A stretch of 64,000 bases of DNA from CAXMQZ01 sp963719055 (GTDB lineage Bacteria; Acidobacteriota; Thermoanaerobaculia; Multivoradales; JAHEKO01), in contig CAVRAU010000005.1 in assembly GCA_963719055.1 (NCBI GenBank), positions 62,001-126,000 of the forward strand, written 5' to 3'. The notes beneath the pieces are model-generated. The model ran no database searches, had not been told where the DNA came from, and saw only the letters and a list, made by a program, of their open reading frames with translations. The position numbers were made by a program, and so were the translations under genes. Shown here one piece after another: positions 49,995-62,160 of the stretch; the stretch's first letter is position 1, and the number at the start of each line of letters is the position of its first letter.

Positions 49995-51526
49995 CGTGCT
50001 CCTGTGTACCGTTGTTTGCGTTGGCCGCACGGTTGCGTAGCGAGCCCGAGCTACGGGGCGAGGCCATGGCCATCTTCCAGGGCAACGGCAATGCTGCCCA
50101 CACCGTCGCCGCCACCCGACGGGCCCGACAGGCCGGGATCCGCCCCGGTATGACGCTGCCCCAGGCACGGGCCCTGGTGCCCAAGCTCACCGTCCGAGCC
50201 CGAGACGAGGACTGCGAGCGGGCTGCCCAGGACACGCTGTTGGAGATCGCCGAAAGCTTCTCCCCCCGCATCGAAAATGCCGGGGAGGGTGTGATCTATC
50301 TGGAGTTGGACGGTCTCGACCGCCATTTTCCAGGCGACTCCCCCGAGCACGATCTGGCCCACGCCCTGGCGATGGCCACGACCAAGGCCTCGCTACCCAC
50401 CTGGATCGGTATCGCCTCCAGCAAGCTGGCCGCGCGGGTCGCTGCCGATCTCCCCTCTTCTCCCAATATCGTGCCAGCGGGACAGGAGGCGGAGTTTCTC
50501 GCCCCGTTGCCCCTGAGCCGCCTGTCGAGGCAAGCAGAAGTCCTGGAGACGCTGCACCGTTGGGGCATTCGCTCCATCGGCGAGCTCGCCCAGCTACCCA
50601 AGAACGAGATCGCCAGTCGGCTGGGTGAGGTGGGTCAGGTGCTGCACGAGAGAGCCCGTGGTGTGGACCCACACCCCCTCGTCCCCTACCAACCTCCACC
50701 CGTCTTCGCCGAAGGCATGGAGCTGGAATGGCCGCTGGTGGCCCTGGAGCCCTTCCTCTTTGTCGCCCGAGCGGCCCTCGGCCGTCTTGCGCAACGCCTG
50801 ACCCATCGGGGGCTGGCCTGTACCCGTCTGGATCTGACTCTGCGTCTCGAGCCCGACGGTTACCACCAGCGCTCGATTCAACTGCCGGCACCGACCCGGG
50901 AGACCAAGACACTTCTGACGCTGATCCGACTCGATCTCGAGAGTTCCCCCCCCGGCGCCCCGGTCATGGGATTCACCCTGATCGCCCATCCGGACCGCCC
51001 TCGCGAAGCCCAGCTTTCGCTGTTCGGGCCACCGGCTCTGTCCCCGGACAGGTTGGCCACCACCCTGGCCCGACTTTTCGCTCTGCTGGGCCCTGACCGA
51101 GTCGGCTCGCCCCGTCCCGTCGAGGGTCATCGACCCGAGAGCTGCACACTGGTGGAGTACACCCCTCCGCCACCACCCGAGATTCGTACCGAGCCTCGCC
51201 AGGGCCGCGGTCTGCTGACGATCCGTGTACTGCGTCCCCCGATTCCCCTGGAAGTGCTGACCGGTCCGACCGGCCCTGGTGGTGCCAACGCACCGATCGC
51301 CCCTCGTGAAGTGTCCTCGACCCTCCAGGAGGGCACCACCCAACGACCCCGGATCGAGGGGCGGATCAAGGTGGCGTCCGGGCCGTGGGGGCTGGAAGAC
51401 GAGTGGTGGTCGGCGGGGGCTGTCGAACGCGAGTACTGGGATATCGAGCTGGGAAGAGGAGACCTCTTCCGAATCTATCGGCAGACGACCTCTGGTGAAT
51501 GGTTCGCCGATGGCATCTATGACTGA
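49982..51526 (+). CDS. imuB: ImuB, inactive Y-family polymerase of the mutasome
   Basis: 514-residue Y-family homologue acting as hub between ImuA, DnaE2 and the sliding clamp. The family's catalytic acidic triad is not complete (YLELDGLDRHF instead of the S-x-D-E motif), as expected for ImuB. A helix-hairpin-helix region (SIGELAQLPKNEIASRLGEV) and a clamp-binding motif QLSLF (residues 344-348) are visible, the latter being the known ImuB feature. Starts inside imuA, so the two are translationally coupled. Confidence 0.88.
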   Translation: MPRLACSCVPLFALAARLRSEPELRGEAMAIFQGNGNAAHTVAATRRARQAGIRPGMTLPQARALVPKLTVRARDEDCERAAQDTLLEIAESFSPRIENAGEGVIYLELDGLDRHFPGDSPEHDLAHALAMATTKASLPTWIGIASSKLAARVAADLPSSPNIVPAGQEAEFLAPLPLSRLSRQAEVLETLHRWGIRSIGELAQLPKNEIASRLGEVGQVLHERARGVDPHPLVPYQPPPVFAEGMELEWPLVALEPFLFVARAALGRLAQRLTHRGLACTRLDLTLRLEPDGYHQRSIQLPAPTRETKTLLTLIRLDLESSPPGAPVMGFTLIAHPDRPREAQLSLFGPPALSPDRLATTLARLFALLGPDRVGSPRPVEGHRPESCTLVEYTPPPPPEIRTEPRQGRGLLTIRVLRPPIPLEVLTGPTGPGGANAPIAPREVSSTLQEGTTQRPRIEGRIKVASGPWGLEDEWWSAGAVEREYWDIELGRGDLFRIYRQTTSGEWFADGIYD

Positions 51527-51639
51527 GCCGGCTCGGGACCGGGTCCAGAATCGTCTACCACGCCGGGTGAATCGCTGCCGGTACGGTAGATCAACCAGAG
51601 ATGTTGCAGTAGTGATCCAGCCAGTGGTCTGACGATCGC

Positions 51640-53643
51640 TCAGACGTAGACCCGCGTCAAGGCAGAACTCCTGCCGAAAACCGCATCAGCTCCCCCACCT
51701 CGCTTGACCAGATAGAAGCCTGCTGTCCGGGTCTGTGAATCCGGACAGGTCAAGACACTCAAGCGATGGGTGCCGGCCTCGAGAGCCAAGGGAAAAACCG
51801 TACCTCGCCCAAGAACCGCACCTGATCCACCTCGTACCTCGATCAGCTTTCGACCATCGACCCACAAAGTCGACGGACCCATCGGGGCGAATTCCATCTG
51901 CAGATCGACCGCGCCCTCGACCTCGGCAGTATGCACCAACCCGAGGCACTCACCGGGCCCGAGAACCCTACGACCATCTACGAACCCCTCCAGTCCATGC
52001 AACTCCGGCGAATCCACTAAAGGATAGATCGGCCAATGCGAGATCTCCTGACCGATCTCCGGTGGCAACGGCGCTTCTCCTGGTGCCAGCTGCCAATCCA
52101 CCACAAAAGCATCGCCCTCGGGCGCTCGGAGCTCGAACAGGACATTGATTCCCCGATGAATCGTCCTGACCCTGGGATCCCCCAGCAACCGGTACGACAG
52201 AGTCTGATCCCCGGTCGCGGCGGAATAGGCAACAAAGTCGCTCTCGAGAACCGCCTTGGCTCGCATGGGCACATCGGGCTCCAGACCCGAGAAGATCTCT
52301 TCCTGGGCGGTGAATACCGGCAGGTTGGAAGCCGCCAGAAAAACCGGGTCCAGCACGTTCAGATAGCGGCCCTGCGGTGCCCAGTACATGTAGATGGGAG
52401 TCGATCTCCAGGGGTTGGCCACCCGGGCACCTTCAGGGATCGCGGAGGAAAGATCCTGCCGATCTGTGATCCGGGCGTTGTCCGGGCCCGGGCTGTTGCG
52501 GAAGCGGTATCGACCCAGCTCGTAGCTTGCCACCGGCAGGCAGACGAGAAAGCAGACCGCCCATGCTGCCGCCAGGGGTATCCGCCCTCGCCACGGCAGT
52601 CGCACCGATTTCGACAAAACTCTGCCCTGCCGCCGCATCTCGAACAACAACCAGAGGGTGGTCAGCGCCACGAAGTACAAGGAAAACCTCGACATCATCA
52701 GGTAGAGCAGACCAAACGCGCTGGCCGCAATGCCGAAGGTGAGTGAGGCCTCGGGACCTCCCTTCGGCGACGTCTTCTCGGCGGCACGCCACAGGAGGGC
52801 CAGCCCCAGCAGCCAACCGAGATTGAGCAGCAGGACCAGATCGGTGCGCATCGGCTCGATCTCTGTGCCGATATCGAGAGTGCCCTTGAACCGGAAGTAC
52901 TCCACGCTCTGGTACCACCACACCACCAGATTGTTGGGAAACTGGGGATGGACCAGTAGACCGACCCCAGCGCCCAGGAGGGGATACAGGAACAGCTTCC
53001 AATCCCACCGGCGCAGTGCCCAGGCATGACCCAGAAAGATCAGGAAGAAGATCCCCAGATACGCGTGAATGGCCGTGTAGGTGAGCGCGTACACGAGCGA
53101 CAGCAGACCCAGAACAAGGTAGCGCTTCTCGACCGCCGCCCAAAGCGCCAGCAGCAGAACCATCAGCGATGCCAGCTCCGGTCGCAAGCGCACCAACCGC
53201 CAGGTGAACTCCATCGATCCCAAGGCCAACCAAAGAGGGATGATCAACCCCCAGGGACCCACGGCCCGCAGGCTCAAGAACCCGATGGTGGCCAACACCC
53301 CCGCTCCCAGCAATGCCAGGGCGAGTCGGCCCCCGAAGCTCGGCTCCATCCAGCTCGCGAAAGGCATCAGCGCCACATGGAAGAGGAATTCCTTGTCGCC
53401 GAACTGCTCCGCCAGCAGTCCGAACCGAACCCACTGCAGCTGGTCGAAGATCCCTTCTTCGGCGTAGCCCCTGGCAATGGCCAGGTGGTAATAGGAGTCC
53501 GCATCGTAGATCAGCGGCGAGGGCGCATAGAGGACGGCAAAGAAGCCTAGAGCCAGGACAAAGATCAGAGCGGTTCGTATCCACAGGGGTCGACCCGATA
53601 GGGCCCACAGCTCTCTCTGTCCGCTCGCTTCGGAGTTCTCCAT
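51640..53643 (-). CDS. GT-C type membrane glycosyltransferase-like protein
   Basis: 667 residues with about 11 TM helices and a C-terminal extracytoplasmic beta domain (residues about 470-667). An early DxD-type motif IYDADSYYHLAIARGYAE follows the first TM helix, as in GT-C enzymes (STT3/AglB oligosaccharyltransferases, ArnT, PMT), which use polyprenyl-linked sugars outside the membrane. STT3's C-terminal WWDYG was not found, so no exact family is given. It lies between imuB and dnaE2 in the opposite orientation and is likely unrelated to mutagenesis. RBS GGGGAG precedes ATG 53643. Confidence 0.65.
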   Translation of the reverse strand: MENSEASGQRELWALSGRPLWIRTALIFVLALGFFAVLYAPSPLIYDADSYYHLAIARGYAEEGIFDQLQWVRFGLLAEQFGDKEFLFHVALMPFASWMEPSFGGRLALALLGAGVLATIGFLSLRAVGPWGLIIPLWLALGSMEFTWRLVRLRPELASLMVLLLALWAAVEKRYLVLGLLSLVYALTYTAIHAYLGIFFLIFLGHAWALRRWDWKLFLYPLLGAGVGLLVHPQFPNNLVVWWYQSVEYFRFKGTLDIGTEIEPMRTDLVLLLNLGWLLGLALLWRAAEKTSPKGGPEASLTFGIAASAFGLLYLMMSRFSLYFVALTTLWLLFEMRRQGRVLSKSVRLPWRGRIPLAAAWAVCFLVCLPVASYELGRYRFRNSPGPDNARITDRQDLSSAIPEGARVANPWRSTPIYMYWAPQGRYLNVLDPVFLAASNLPVFTAQEEIFSGLEPDVPMRAKAVLESDFVAYSAATGDQTLSYRLLGDPRVRTIHRGINVLFELRAPEGDAFVVDWQLAPGEAPLPPEIGQEISHWPIYPLVDSPELHGLEGFVDGRRVLGPGECLGLVHTAEVEGAVDLQMEFAPMGPSTLWVDGRKLIEVRGGSGAVLGRGTVFPLALEAGTHRLSVLTCPDSQTRTAGFYLVKRGGGADAVFGRSSALTRVYV

Positions 53644-53706
53644 TCGTCCAGCTCCCCTCAGATCTGGCTAGCGTAGACAGAACACCCGCTCGGCGCAAGA
53701 TCATCC

Positions 53707-53735
53707 TTGATTTACGCCTTATTTACGCCTATGAT
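53707..53735 (+). promoter_or_regulatory. dnaE2 promoter with direct-repeat operator (SOS-like)
   Basis: TTGATT (53707-53712), 17-bp spacer, TATGAT (53730-53735). An 11-bp direct repeat TTTACGCCTTA / TTTACGCCTAT (53711-53732) fills the spacer. Over 25 bp it differs from the imuA site at two positions only. Its position between -35 and -10 suggests a repressor that blocks polymerase. Confidence 0.7.
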
Positions 53736-53751
53736 TTTCTCGGAGGATTTC

Positions 53752-57264
<3,513 letters not shown>

Positions 57265-57330
57265 GGGCCAACGGCAGCGGAACCTCAAAGACCAGCCTCC
57301 TCTCCAAGGGCGCATTCCACGCATAAGAAC

Positions 57331-57567
57331 TTGCGGAGGCATAAGATTGAGGAGAGAGTTCTGGCGATAGCGGTGAGCCACATTCGAAGCCACATTGGGG
57401 AACTGGCCCGCAGCCGAGAGACCGGCTGCTGGATCCGATGGATATTGCTGGTGCTGCCGGCATTGGCACTGCTGCTGATCGTGGCCAGTATTTTCGCCGA
57501 GACTTCCTGCCGAAGCAGTGACCGCCAGCGCTTTGTCGGATCTGTACTGCGGCCTTGCCGGCTTTGA
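57331..57567 (+). other. Probable N-terminal TM anchor of the following hydrolase, in a shifted frame
   Basis: This frame encodes a hydrophobic helix WIRWILLVLPALALLLIVAS about 40 codons after a possible start (GTG 57373). It then runs past the hydrolase start in the wrong frame. One base change near 57500 would fuse it to the hydrolase as a membrane anchor. The 57265-57330 gap shows nothing notable. Confidence 0.4.
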
Positions 57568-58384
57568 AGAGTCCCCTCTGGAGGTGACAGACGGTCACCA
57601 AAACCTTAAAGTAATACTTGAAGACGACCGCGGGCTGCAGGTTGCAGGTCACCTGAGAGCGCCTGCCGAGGGCGGCGAACGGTTTCCCGCCCTCCTTCTC
57701 CTCGGAGGTTTCGGAACTGGACGACACTCGATCGCCTACATTCCTCCCACCCGCGGCGTGATTCTGTTCGCCCTCGACTATCCGTACGAAGGCAAGAAGT
57801 CAGGTTTGAGTGTCTTGGAGTTCGCCACCTCGCTTCCTGCCATGAGACGAGCCATCATCAACACGGTGCCCGCGGCCATGCTGGCCGTCGACTACCTGCT
57901 CGCCAGGCCGGATGTCGATCCCGATCAGATCGTACTGGTTGCGGGAAGTGTGGGCGCGCTCTTCGCCCCGGCCATCGCGGCCACAGACACCCGGATTGCC
58001 GGCCTCGCCCTGCTCTTCGGAGGAGGCGACATCCAGTCCCTGCTCGTCGCCAATGCCAAGGACGATCTGGGCTGGTTCACTCGCCCTGGAGCGTGGTTGG
58101 GCAAGATTCTCACTTGCCCTGTCGAGCCTCTCCACCACATCGCCGACGTCTCTCCGCGCCCAGTATTCATGCTCAACGGTACAGAGGATGTGGGGATCCC
58201 TGAATACAACAGTCGCCTTCTCTATGACGCTGCGATCGAACCCAAGACCACTCACTGGATCGATGCCGGCCACGTCGTCCTGCAAGACCAGCAGTTCCAC
58301 GACCTGGTGGCACAGGAGTTGGTCGTGTGGCTGGTCGGCCAGGGATTCGTGACTTCTGACGCCTTCGTCGGGACTACACCTTGA
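57518..58384 (+). CDS. Alpha/beta hydrolase
   Basis: 288-residue alpha/beta-hydrolase fold protein. Nucleophile elbow in VLVAGSVGALFAP (A-G-S-V-G, with Ala where G-x-S-x-G usually has the first Gly), acid in NGTEDVGIPE, and His in DAGHVVLQ. An oxyanion strand LLLLGGFGTGRHS precedes. Substrate unknown; resembles dienelactone-hydrolase and acyl-peptidase-like esterases. GTG 57518 is the annotated start, but the frame lacks an RBS there and a TM helix in a neighbouring frame upstream suggests a longer, membrane-anchored protein broken by one indel. Confidence 0.75.
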   Translation: MTASALSDLYCGLAGFEESPLEVTDGHQNLKVILEDDRGLQVAGHLRAPAEGGERFPALLLLGGFGTGRHSIAYIPPTRGVILFALDYPYEGKKSGLSVLEFATSLPAMRRAIINTVPAAMLAVDYLLARPDVDPDQIVLVAGSVGALFAPAIAATDTRIAGLALLFGGGDIQSLLVANAKDDLGWFTRPGAWLGKILTCPVEPLHHIADVSPRPVFMLNGTEDVGIPEYNSRLLYDAAIEPKTTHWIDAGHVVLQDQQFHDLVAQELVVWLVGQGFVTSDAFVGTTP

Positions 58385-58494
58385 AGAGAGCCAGTGATCC
58401 ACTTCACGGAAGTCCGCGAAGCCCGGTGGTATGCTGCTAGTTGATTCGGAGAAGCCCCAGACGAGGGGTCCTGCAGCCTGAGGACTATGACTAG

Positions 58495-59589
58495 ATGAGC
58501 CTTTTCGGAAAGCTCGAGGACACACCTCTGCAGGAGCTTCTGCAGGTCATGGTCGGTTCCCGGGTGACCGGACGGTTGCGTCTGACCGGCCGCGACCGCG
58601 AGGGCATCGTGGTTCTCCGCAACGGCAACATCGTCTACGCGGCCTCGAGCTCGGCCCGACAGACGCTGGGGAATCTCCTCCTTCTGGACGGTTTGGTGAG
58701 TGAAGAGCAGCTCTCCGACGCTCTCGACCGACAGCACGCGGCCAAAGATGAACAGCGGCTGGGCAGCATCCTGGTCGAGATGGGTGCCATCGAAGAGGCA
58801 ACACTCGCCCAGGTCGTGCGGCAGCAGACCGAGCGCGTGATGACCGAGTTCGTCACCTGGGAGAAGGGATATTTCAAGCTCGACAAGTTGGAGCTGGAGG
58901 ATTTTGGCGAGATCGAGGTCGACGCCCACGAGTTTCTGATGCGGGAGGGTCTGAATACAGACAAGCTCCTCTCTGATTTGCAGTCGAAGATCGAAGAGTT
59001 CCAGCAGGAGGAACCCGAGGAGGATACCCTCTCGCCGACATCTCCCTGCGCGACTCCACGGACGCTGTCCTCGTTGAAGTCGGTCATGGGCGAGATTCGT
59101 TCACCTCAGTTCACCGGCGAGATCACGCAGAAGATCCTCAGCTATGCCAACGAGATCTTCAGTCGGGGCGTCCTTTTCGTGGTGCGCCAGGAGGGGTTCG
59201 GTGTCATGGGCCAGTTCGGTGTTCACGGCGAGGCCGGGCAGGCCGAGGTACGACTGCGCCAGCTGCACATTCCGGATGACCAGACTTCGATCCTCACCGA
59301 ATGCGCGGAACGGCAAGAGGCTTTCTGCGGTCGCATCGAGGAGACCGAATGGAATCAGAAACTTCTCGAGGCCATTGGCGGGCGCGCCGAAGGCGACTCC
59401 GTCGCGGTCCCCCTGACCGTCAACGGCAAGGTGATGCTGGTCTTCTACGGTGACCAGACTTTGGGAGACCTGCGGCAGGGCTGGTTCGAGGAGCTGGAGC
59501 TGCTGATCCTGCAGGCGGGTCTCGCCATGGAGAAAGATCTCCTGGTCAAGCGCATCGAGCACTACGAGAATCTGCGGCGGCAGGACTAG
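58495..59589 (+). CDS. DUF4388 (PatA-like) domain protein
   Basis: 364 residues. The N-terminal DUF4388 domain (MSLFGKLEDTPLQELLQVMV, RVTGRLRLTGRDREGIVVLR, GNIVYAASS) is followed by a helical region similar to type II secretion ATPase N-domains (LGNLLLLDGLVSEEQLSDAL), and from about residue 215 a GAF-like domain (ILSYANEIFSRGVLFVVRQE). Such proteins couple signal sensing to motility or secretion in deltaproteobacteria and Acidobacteriota; the exact role is unknown. Ends 4 bp inside the convergent fabI. Confidence 0.82.
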   Translation: MSLFGKLEDTPLQELLQVMVGSRVTGRLRLTGRDREGIVVLRNGNIVYAASSSARQTLGNLLLLDGLVSEEQLSDALDRQHAAKDEQRLGSILVEMGAIEEATLAQVVRQQTERVMTEFVTWEKGYFKLDKLELEDFGEIEVDAHEFLMREGLNTDKLLSDLQSKIEEFQQEEPEEDTLSPTSPCATPRTLSSLKSVMGEIRSPQFTGEITQKILSYANEIFSRGVLFVVRQEGFGVMGQFGVHGEAGQAEVRLRQLHIPDDQTSILTECAERQEAFCGRIEETEWNQKLLEAIGGRAEGDSVAVPLTVNGKVMLVFYGDQTLGDLRQGWFEELELLILQAGLAMEKDLLVKRIEHYENLRRQD

Positions 59590-60374
59590 CTGCTGGGAAG
59601 CTCCATGCCCATGGTGTGGAAGCCGGCGTCCACGTAGACCACTTCGCCGGTGATCCCGCTAGCCATCGGTGACAGCAGGAACAACCCCAGGTCCCCGACC
59701 TCTGCGTGCGTGATGTTGCGACCCAATGGAGCCACCTCGGCGAAGCGTTTGAAAAGCGACACAAAGCCAGGAATGCTGCGGGCCGCCACGGTCCTCACGG
59801 GTCCGGCTGAGACGGCATTGACCCTGACCTGCTTGTGACCCAGTTCGTAGGCCAGGTATCGAACGCTGGCCTCTAACGCGCTTTTGGCGATGGCCATGAC
59901 GTTGTACTTGGGAACCACCTTCTCGGCCGCGTAGTAGGAGAGCGTCACGATTGCCGCACCTTCGTTGAGCATCGGCTCCGCATGACGAGCCACCGAGACC
60001 AGGGAATAGGCGGAAACCTCGAGGGCCGTCACCCAGTCGTCGCGGGTGGTCTCGATGTACCGGCCCTCCATCGACTGGCGCGGGGCGAACGCGATGGCGT
60101 GGACGATGCCATCCAGGCTCCCCCACTGCTCCCGGATTTCCGCAAACGTGGCTGTCAGCTCTTCTTCGCTGCTGACATCACATTGAAGAAGCAGTCGGTT
60201 CGGCTGATCAACGGTCAGCTTCTCCAGCTCGTCCTGCAAACGCTCGGCCTGGTAGCTGAAGGCCAACTGGGCGCCCGCGGCGTGCAGCTTGTCCGCGATG
60301 GCCCAACCCAGGCTGCGTTTGTTGGCCACGCCCATGACCAGGAACCTCTTGCCTTCGAGATCGATGCCTATCAT
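59586..60374 (-). CDS. fabI: Enoyl-[acyl-carrier-protein] reductase (NADH)
   Basis: 262-residue SDR enzyme performing the last reduction of each fatty-acid elongation cycle. FabI-specific features: atypical cofactor loop VMGVANKRSLGWAIA, VHAIAFAPRQSMEGRYIETT, and the Y-x6-K catalytic pair in PKYNVMAIAKSALEA. Length and C-terminus (GEVVYVDAGFHTMGM) are normal. It is a target of triclosan-type inhibitors. Stands alone, with the DUF4388 gene convergent and the acyltransferase divergent. Confidence 0.95.
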   Translation of the reverse strand: MIGIDLEGKRFLVMGVANKRSLGWAIADKLHAAGAQLAFSYQAERLQDELEKLTVDQPNRLLLQCDVSSEEELTATFAEIREQWGSLDGIVHAIAFAPRQSMEGRYIETTRDDWVTALEVSAYSLVSVARHAEPMLNEGAAIVTLSYYAAEKVVPKYNVMAIAKSALEASVRYLAYELGHKQVRVNAVSAGPVRTVAARSIPGFVSLFKRFAEVAPLGRNITHAEVGDLGLFLLSPMASGITGEVVYVDAGFHTMGMELPSS

Positions 60375-60491
60375 TGTGGCGGCTATCCTACCTCACAGCT
60401 GTCAACCAGCCGGTGAGCTCTCGGGCAGATTCTGTGAGAAACTCGCACCCTGAAACCCACATGATGTCCTTGTCCCGAAGGTCAAGCTGAC

Positions 60492-61187
60492 GTGAAGAGA
60501 GTCTTCAACTTCCTCATCCTGCTCTTTCTCAAGATTGTGGTGCGCCTCTTCTATCGATTCGATTTCCAGTGGATCGACGGTGAACCCGCCGATGCCTGGG
60601 GTTCGTACAGGGTCCTGGCCATTCTCAATCACACCAGTCTGTTCGAGTGGATGTTCGTGGGTGGCGTACCGGTGAAGTTCCTCTGGCACATCTCGGGGCA
60701 CGCCATGGTGCCGATCGCCGATGTCACCTTGCGCCGCCCCATCGTTGGCACGTTCTACAGGCTGCTGGTTCCGCACCTCCAGCCGATAACCCGTCAAGCC
60801 GATCGCACCTGGAAGGCGGTCGTCGACTTCGTCCACGAGGATCTGATGGTCATCATCCTGCCCGAGGGCCGGATGAAGCGACTGAACGGCCTGGACAAGG
60901 AAGGCCGAGCCATGAGCGTGCGCGGTGGAATCGCGGACATCATGCAGGGAATCCCCGAAGGCAAGATGTTGGTCGCCTACAGCGGTGGGTTGCACCACGT
61001 CCAGGCTCCCGGACAGCACCTGCCCCGGGTCTTCAAGACCCTGAGGATGCGCCTCCAAGAGATCGATATCGCCGCCTACAAGACCGAACTGGGCGCCGCG
61101 AGTGACGCCCAGAGCTTCAAGCAAAGCGTCAAACGGGATCTCGAAGCGCGGCGCGACCGCTATTGCCCTGAAGACGAAACGGACTGA
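60492..61187 (+). CDS. PlsC-like acyltransferase
   Basis: 231 residues. Motif I as NHTSLFEW (H-x4-E instead of the usual H-x4-D), motif III-like ILPEGRMKR. A short N-terminal hydrophobic stretch (VFNFLILLFLKIVVRLFY) probably associates it with the membrane. It belongs to the lysophospholipid or glycerol-phosphate acyltransferase superfamily; the Glu variant makes the acceptor uncertain. GTG 60492 is the start, divergent from fabI by 117 bp, consistent with lipid metabolism. Overlaps the convergent transporter gene by 28 bp. Confidence 0.75.
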   Translation: MKRVFNFLILLFLKIVVRLFYRFDFQWIDGEPADAWGSYRVLAILNHTSLFEWMFVGGVPVKFLWHISGHAMVPIADVTLRRPIVGTFYRLLVPHLQPITRQADRTWKAVVDFVHEDLMVIILPEGRMKRLNGLDKEGRAMSVRGGIADIMQGIPEGKMLVAYSGGLHHVQAPGQHLPRVFKTLRMRLQEIDIAAYKTELGAASDAQSFKQSVKRDLEARRDRYCPEDETD

Positions 61188-62077
61188 CCCGACCGTCGGG
61201 CCAGCCACGCCGAAGCCAGGGTCATGCCGGCGGTCACCAGCATGATCAACGCGCCTCCAGCCAGGGTCAGGGGCCCCGGTCGCTCGCCATGGAGCCACCA
61301 GGTCCAGATCGGGTTGAGCACCGGCTCGATCAAAATCAGCAGCGACACCTCCAGGGCCGGCAGCCGGCGTAGAGCCGCGATCAGAAGGAAATAGGCGAGC
61401 CCGATCTGAAGCACGCCCAGATAGCTGATCAGAGCCCAGTCCATGGTGCTCGTGGGACCCAACGGCAGCGCGAAGGGAAGACAGATCGCGAAGCCGATGA
61501 GATTCCCCACGGCCAGGGCACTGGTCGCAGAGGTTTCTCCCGTCTGGCTCGAGGTACTCATCCAGCGCAGCCCCATGACGATAAACGCGAAGAACATCCC
61601 CCCGAGAGCCGCCAGGATGTTTCCCTTGAGGGGCTCGGGCGCGGTGACTGTGGCCGGTTGCGCATCCAGAAATACCAGACTCAGACCCAAAATGAAGGCC
61701 GTGACGAAGAACAGATCTCGCCTCCGGAGTGGCTCTTTCAGAAGCAGCGGGCCCAGGAAGAGAACGTACAGGGGCGACGACGAAAACAGAAAAATCGTGC
61801 TGGCCGCCGTGGTCATCTTGTTGGCCATCGCATAGCAGATCAACGCCCCCGCATAGGCGCAGCCCACCAGCCAGGTCCGGTGGTTCCAACCGCGACGCGA
61901 GACCGGCAGCAGCACCAGGACCGCGAGGGCCGCGATGCCACAGCGGAGCCCGGCCACCTGCCAACCCGTGAAGCTGGTGGCCTTGATGACCGCCCCACCG
62001 GTGGAGAAAAGGATCGCCGTCGCCAGAACATACAGACGGGGCACGATTCCCGGCGCCGGGGTCTGGTTACGAGTCAT
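61160..62077 (-). CDS. DMT superfamily (EamA) transporter
   Basis: 305-residue, 10-TM drug/metabolite transporter with two EamA repeats: first half LYVLATAILFSTGGAVIKAT and AGLRCGIAALAVLVLLPVSR; second half LKGNILAALGGMFFAFIVMG and LPALEVSLLILIEPVLNPIW. The last segment (LIEPVLNPIWTWW) is the conserved EamA signature. Substrate unknown (amino acids, metabolites). ATG 62077 is preferred; the frame stays open to 62158 without membrane-like sequence. Divergent from rocD. Confidence 0.85.
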   Translation of the reverse strand: MTRNQTPAPGIVPRLYVLATAILFSTGGAVIKATSFTGWQVAGLRCGIAALAVLVLLPVSRRGWNHRTWLVGCAYAGALICYAMANKMTTAASTIFLFSSSPLYVLFLGPLLLKEPLRRRDLFFVTAFILGLSLVFLDAQPATVTAPEPLKGNILAALGGMFFAFIVMGLRWMSTSSQTGETSATSALAVGNLIGFAICLPFALPLGPTSTMDWALISYLGVLQIGLAYFLLIAALRRLPALEVSLLILIEPVLNPIWTWWLHGERPGPLTLAGGALIMLVTAGMTLASAWLARRSGQSVSSSGQ

Positions 62078-62160
62078 GTCGGACAGATTCTCGCACTGAA
62101 TCACCCGTCCCTGCGCTTTCTGTGGTAGAAAACCTTCGGCCTGGCAAGAAGGAGACACCG

